Part shown: piece by piece, positions 60,335 through 64,000 of the stretch | Layout: every line of letters begins with the position of its first letter | How positions within the stretch are numbered: the stretch's first letter is position 1 | DNA from: Ligustrum vulgare | Taxonomy: Eukaryota > Streptophyta > Magnoliopsida > Lamiales > Oleaceae | Direction of reading: 5' to 3' | NCBI GenBank assembly: GCA_963555705.1 | Contig: OY743168.1 | Location: forward strand, 18,296,139-18,360,138 | DNA: 64,000 bases | The notes under the pieces: model-generated | Databases searched by the model: none | What the model was told of the DNA's origin: nothing | What the model saw: the letters and a program-made list of their open reading frames with translations, nothing else | Position numbers and translations under genes: made by a program

Positions 60335-61870
60335 TGATAAGCGTATTTTATATACTTATTTATATGTCTAAATTAGAATAAATTGTTGTTATTTTAGAAT
60401 ATATGTCATTTAATATATGTTTATTGGTTTACTTTTCAGAAAATATCCAAAAAAGTTGAAGAATGAAGAAATTAATGTGAAAAATGCACAATTGGACAAT
60501 AATTGGAGCTTAATTGAGTAAGCGAAGAGTTTATGACAACAACTGGGAAGCATGCATGGTGCCAAGTGAATAAATCAAAGGTTGGAGGACCTAATTGAAG
60601 GAATTGAAAAATGAAACGGGCAAATCTAGAAGAATCCAAAGTTTGGGGGGACTAAATCGCTTCAATTAAAAGTTGAGGATCGAAGAGGAAATTAAAAGGC
60701 AGGGACGTACTTGCACAACCGAGAAAAGCAGGGAAATTGCACAGAAATCCTTCCACTCAATCGTCAGATATGAACCGCGCGATCGCGCACTGCCTCGAAA
60801 ATATGACTAGAATGTTTTACCCTCTACTGCGTGATCGCGCAATTTCATACCACGCGATCGCTCAACTGTCCGGCTGGACCGCTTTTGGGTTTCTTCTTGC
60901 AATTTTCAACTGGTTTTCAGCCTCTTCAACCTAGCTTTCTTCAAAACCTATATATACAACTTAGGAGACACGAATCAAGAACCTTTGCCTCTCCTAAGAA
61001 AGAGCCAAAATTATGAATTTATCATCAAATTCTTGGAGAATCAAGCATCGCAAAGGGGCGTGAATTGAAGATAATTGAAGAATAAAAACTTGGTGCAAGC
61101 GTTTCTTTCTTTATATTATTTTCAATTGACATTTATTATTGTTGTCTTGTTCTTTAATTATGATGTGTAACTAAACTCTGTGTTGGGATGAACGATGTAG
61201 CTTAGTCATATTATTTTAATTTCAAGTTTCATAATTTTAATGTTTTGTTGCATGTATTGATTTATTATTGTTCTTAATGTTTGAATTGTTTGATCACCAA
61301 TTCATGATATATTGAGTTATTTCTATAATCCGAGATGTGAGTTAATAATTTAGAACGTGGTAATAAATTCAGTAATTGAATAAGAGATAGAGATATACTT
61401 TTGTTGTTATTGCGGTCGTGTGTGAATTTTTGTATTTATTGCATCTAGATAAGGAATATTCAGACCCTCTGTAGAGATACATGTTGACTTATTTAGGTAT
61501 AATTGATTTAAACTCGAGACAGGAATCTCAATAAACATTAGTGAATTTGATTGAATGCATATTTAGAAAATAAAACTGGAATTGGAGTTAATATAATTTG
61601 TTAGGTGAAATCGGGATTCTCAACTGTTGTACAATCGTTTTTAAAACAAAAGCAATCTCACAACTTTTAATTCTCTAGTTAATTTTCGTTAGTTTTGATT
61701 TTAAAAAATACAATTCTTTCATCCGTTCAAATAGGGTTAAGAGCTAACATATTTTGATACTTAGTAGCAGTTTCTGTAGGATGATAATTCGGACTCCCAG
61801 GTCCACTTTATTACTTTTCACGACCCGTACACTTGCGTAGATATTTCGCATCGCGAAATATTAGTGAACA
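60335..61870 (+). mobile_element. solo LTR, copy D
   Basis: Plus orientation, TGATAAGCG...GTGAACA, 1,536 bp, with a perfect ATTAA target duplication (60330-60334 and 61871-61875). It is in reverse orientation relative to copies A-C. Contains GCGATCGC at 60779-60786 and 60854-60861 and the shared CCCGTACACTTGCG end. No internal region. Confidence 0.92.
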
Positions 61871-61875
61871 ATTAA

Positions 61876-62317
61876 CATTATTTTTCATAAAAAAATTGAT
61901 AAAAGTGAGTTATTCTAGAGTCTGTTTGACTGTTGAAATAAATAAAATTTGATTTATAATATATGTTATTTGGCTAGTATGAGGAATTGTGCTAATTAGA
62001 ATTTCAATTTAAATTCTCAATCGAACATAACCTTAATAAAAAGTTATTTCAACCTTTTTGTACTTGAATAAAAGTCAATATGATTTTCCCACCGAAGGTG
62101 GGAAATCAAAATCCACCAAATAGGTGGGAAAATCTACTCATTGAAAAACAAGGCAAATGACATCGAGTGCCATCAATAAAATCCTACTTGAAAAATGAAA
62201 AATCCCGAACACTTGGACTATTATGCTAACGAAGGAAATTAATTCGTGATCCAACTAAAACAATTTATAATTGAAAACGTTCGAAGGTTATTGTTTTTCA
62301 AAACAATAGGGACTTTA
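61876..62317. other. upstream region of the HGPRT gene
   Basis: AT-rich, no gene. It contains a strong hairpin (ATTTTCCCACC-GAA-GGTGGGAAAT, about 62082-62106) and a nearby partial copy of its stem (GGTGGGAAAATC, 62122-62133). Confidence 0.5.
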
Positions 62318-62482
62318 GAGATTGTTTGGTAAAGGTAAAACTTTTACCACAATTTTTTAAACTCAATCTCAATCATTCATTTTTAGTCAAACTTACCATT
62401 TTTGACTTTTCAAATATTTTTAAACTACACATCCATAAAAAAACTACAAAAATCAAAAAATTTCACATTACCAAACAGGTTC
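62318..62482. mobile_element. Tourist-type MITE in the HGPRT promoter region
   Basis: 165 bp with inverted ends (GAGATTGTTTGGTAA and TTACCAAACAGGTTC) and TTA target duplication (62315-62317, 62483-62485). The interior ACTCAATCTCAATCATTCAT matches the other MITEs of this family. It lies 149 bp upstream of the HGPRT start codon. Confidence 0.8.
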
Positions 62483-62630
62483 TTAGTATCAAATATAGAA
62501 GAATTAGGATCTAAATTCACTTTTATAAAGGCTAGGGACTTCAGATAAAATTTATCCAAAATATTACATAGGGAGAGATAGCAAGTACGGAAAGCACAGC
62601 CGGCAAACCTGAATTCCTAGTTCTCCATCC

Positions 62631-63549
62631 ATGGATTTGAAGAAGCACGTAGAGAAAATTCTATGGACCGAACAACAAATATCTCAACGAGTCTCCGAGT
62701 TGGCCTCTGAAATCACCCAAGATTTCACTCCTCAAACCAATGCTCCAGCCATTGTAGGTGTCGCCACTGGTGCTTTTTTGTTCCTAGCGGACCTTGTTAG
62801 GAAAATCCAACTGCCAATTTCTGTAGATTTTATTCGGGCCGACTCATATGGGACGGGCACTGTATCGAATGGAAATCCCAGAATTCCTTTTGACTTGAAA
62901 GTCGACGTTGAAGGAAAGCACGTGATTTTGGTATGTAATAATTTTTTTGAGAATTCAGAATTTATGCTATTTTCAATTTTACAGTGATTTTTTATTTTTT
63001 TATTTTCTAGCAATGGATTGGTTTTGTAATATACATTCAAGCAAACTGAGAGTGTAGTAATTGCTTACTAGAATATGATCCATTTAGGGCAGGAATGTTG
63101 AGTATGTTTGTTCCCTTTAGATAGGTTATTTCATGTTGTACACAAGCTAGTTAAACAATAGTATGCACTTTTTACACCCTTCGAACTGGAGGATTTTCAT
63201 CGATTGCCTACGCGTGCTTGTAGCCTGCCTCATTGTGTGTATATGCGTGTTCTGTCCCACCTGTTGACATTGGCAGGAAAATTGCTCTGTTAATTTCCTT
63301 GCCATATGTTTGTGTTGCTTCACTTACTCAGTATAGTTAGGTTATTCTATACTACTTACCACTTGTTTCAATCCATAGGTTGAGGATATTGTAGATACTG
63401 GAAGCACTCTGTCTTGTCTAATTGATCACATAAAATCTAAAGGTGCATCCTCCATATCTGTCTGCGCCCTTCTTGATAAACCAGCACGGCGGAAGGTTCA
63501 TTTTGAAGCTGAACTACTGGGTACTGGAAAGTATTACTGTGGCTTTGAG
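62631..63549 (+). CDS. HGPT: hypoxanthine-guanine phosphoribosyltransferase, exons 1-2 (3' end outside window)
   Basis: A cytosolic purine-salvage enzyme that joins hypoxanthine or guanine to PRPP, giving IMP or GMP. Exon 1 is 62631-62930 (100 codons, MDLKKHVEKILWTEQQ...) with VGVATGAFLFLADLVRKI and FIRADSYGTGTVS, the substrate-binding flexible loop. Exon 2 is 63379-63549 (57 codons) and opens with the PRPP-binding signature VEDIVDTGSTL at residues 101-111, followed by ALLDKPARRKVHFEAEL. Both introns begin with GT. Plant HGPRT has about 187 residues, so about 30 remain in an exon beyond 64000; I looked for the next exon (CPDxFVVGYGMDFAE) up to the window end and did not find it. The ATG is the conserved start. 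Confidence 0.95.
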
Positions 63550-63551
63550 GT

Positions 63552-63597
<46 letters not shown>
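63550..63597. repeat. (CT)n microsatellite at the start of HGPRT intron 2
   Basis: After GTGATC, the 5' end of intron 2 is about 22 CT units. The GT donor is directly followed by the repeat. Confidence 0.95.
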
Positions 63598-63603
<6 letters not shown>

Positions 63604-64000
63604 CGTGCTTGTGTATATTGGGTAGCTTCCTTTGGCTTTACGGTGTAGGAAGTAGCATTGGTTGACAGATAATAATCTCTTATGTGTTAGTTTTTGTCTC
63701 GTACATTTGGTTAGGTAATGTCATACACCTCTAGAAATTCAACTGAAGATATCTATTTCTGTTGTTAGTGTCCCGGCCAATTTGCTGCTACCCGGAGTTT
63801 AATTTTTTTGGTAGGAATGCTTATAAAACTGGTTGGTTCTCTTGATTTTATAGTTGCAAAGTCTAGAATAAAGCTTGACCATCTCATAATATTTTTTTTA
63901 TGAAAGCACTTCCCTCCTCCCATGGGCAGACCCATGAAGGGGGCTACCCTGGGCCAAAGGTAGCATGGGCCCAAATATTTTTTAACCTTATATATATACT
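63598..64000. other. HGPRT intron 2, continuing past the window
   Basis: Non-coding. 63905-63975 has a GC-rich block (GGGGGCTACCCTGGGCC) similar in style to the one at 15229-15311, likely retroelement debris. Confidence 0.5.

Noticed and set aside
1..64000. tRNA, rRNA or CRISPR-like arrays
   Set aside because: No cloverleaf with A/B boxes was seen in the regions I checked. The repeat arrays present have irregular spacing or no spacers, and the sequence is nuclear plant DNA.

Overview
This is nuclear DNA from a flowering plant, most likely a eudicot; I cannot name the species. The evidence is intron-split housekeeping genes with plant-type sequences, a decayed piece of the plastid gene ycf2, and dense nested plant transposons (Ty3/gypsy-type LTR elements, Helitrons, PIF/Harbinger and its MITEs) in an AT-rich background.

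Layout. 1-933 is the 3' end of an LTR retrotransposon. 1346-1474 (minus) is the first coding exon of actin-capping protein beta, with the rest outside the window or lost. 2218-5259 is a complete short LTR retrotransposon whose only ORF is a retropepsin-like protein; a plastid ycf2 insertion (about 5316-6343) follows almost directly. A Helitron 3' terminus (8033) and an RPA1-like pseudogene come next, then a dead two-gene PIF/Harbinger transposon (10252 to about 14.4 kb).

15991-25563 (plus) is the best gene here: translation initiation factor eIF5B in 11 coding exons, all joining in frame (about 1,365 residues). A minus-strand Helitron (26201-27838) follows.

28105 to about 43080 is a stack of insertions inside one gypsy-type element: a 1.1-kb insert with a 9-bp target duplication in gag, a solo LTR, a 7.96-kb non-autonomous LTR element with near-identical LTRs and no pol, and a second solo LTR. 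43369-45545 (minus) is a four-exon gene for a small protein, probably mitochondrial, that I do not recognise. 48177-52344 is the 3' end of a large LTR element of the solo-LTR family. A 5.4-kb Helitron (52345-57746) carries exon-like fragments on both strands. MITEs and a third solo LTR (60335-61870) lead to the 5' two exons of hypoxanthine-guanine phosphoribosyltransferase (62631-63549), whose last exon lies beyond the window.

The identified genes are unrelated housekeeping genes (actin dynamics, translation, purine salvage, a probable mitochondrial protein). The region is otherwise shaped by transposon insertion, with many boundaries fixed by target-site duplications readable in the sequence.
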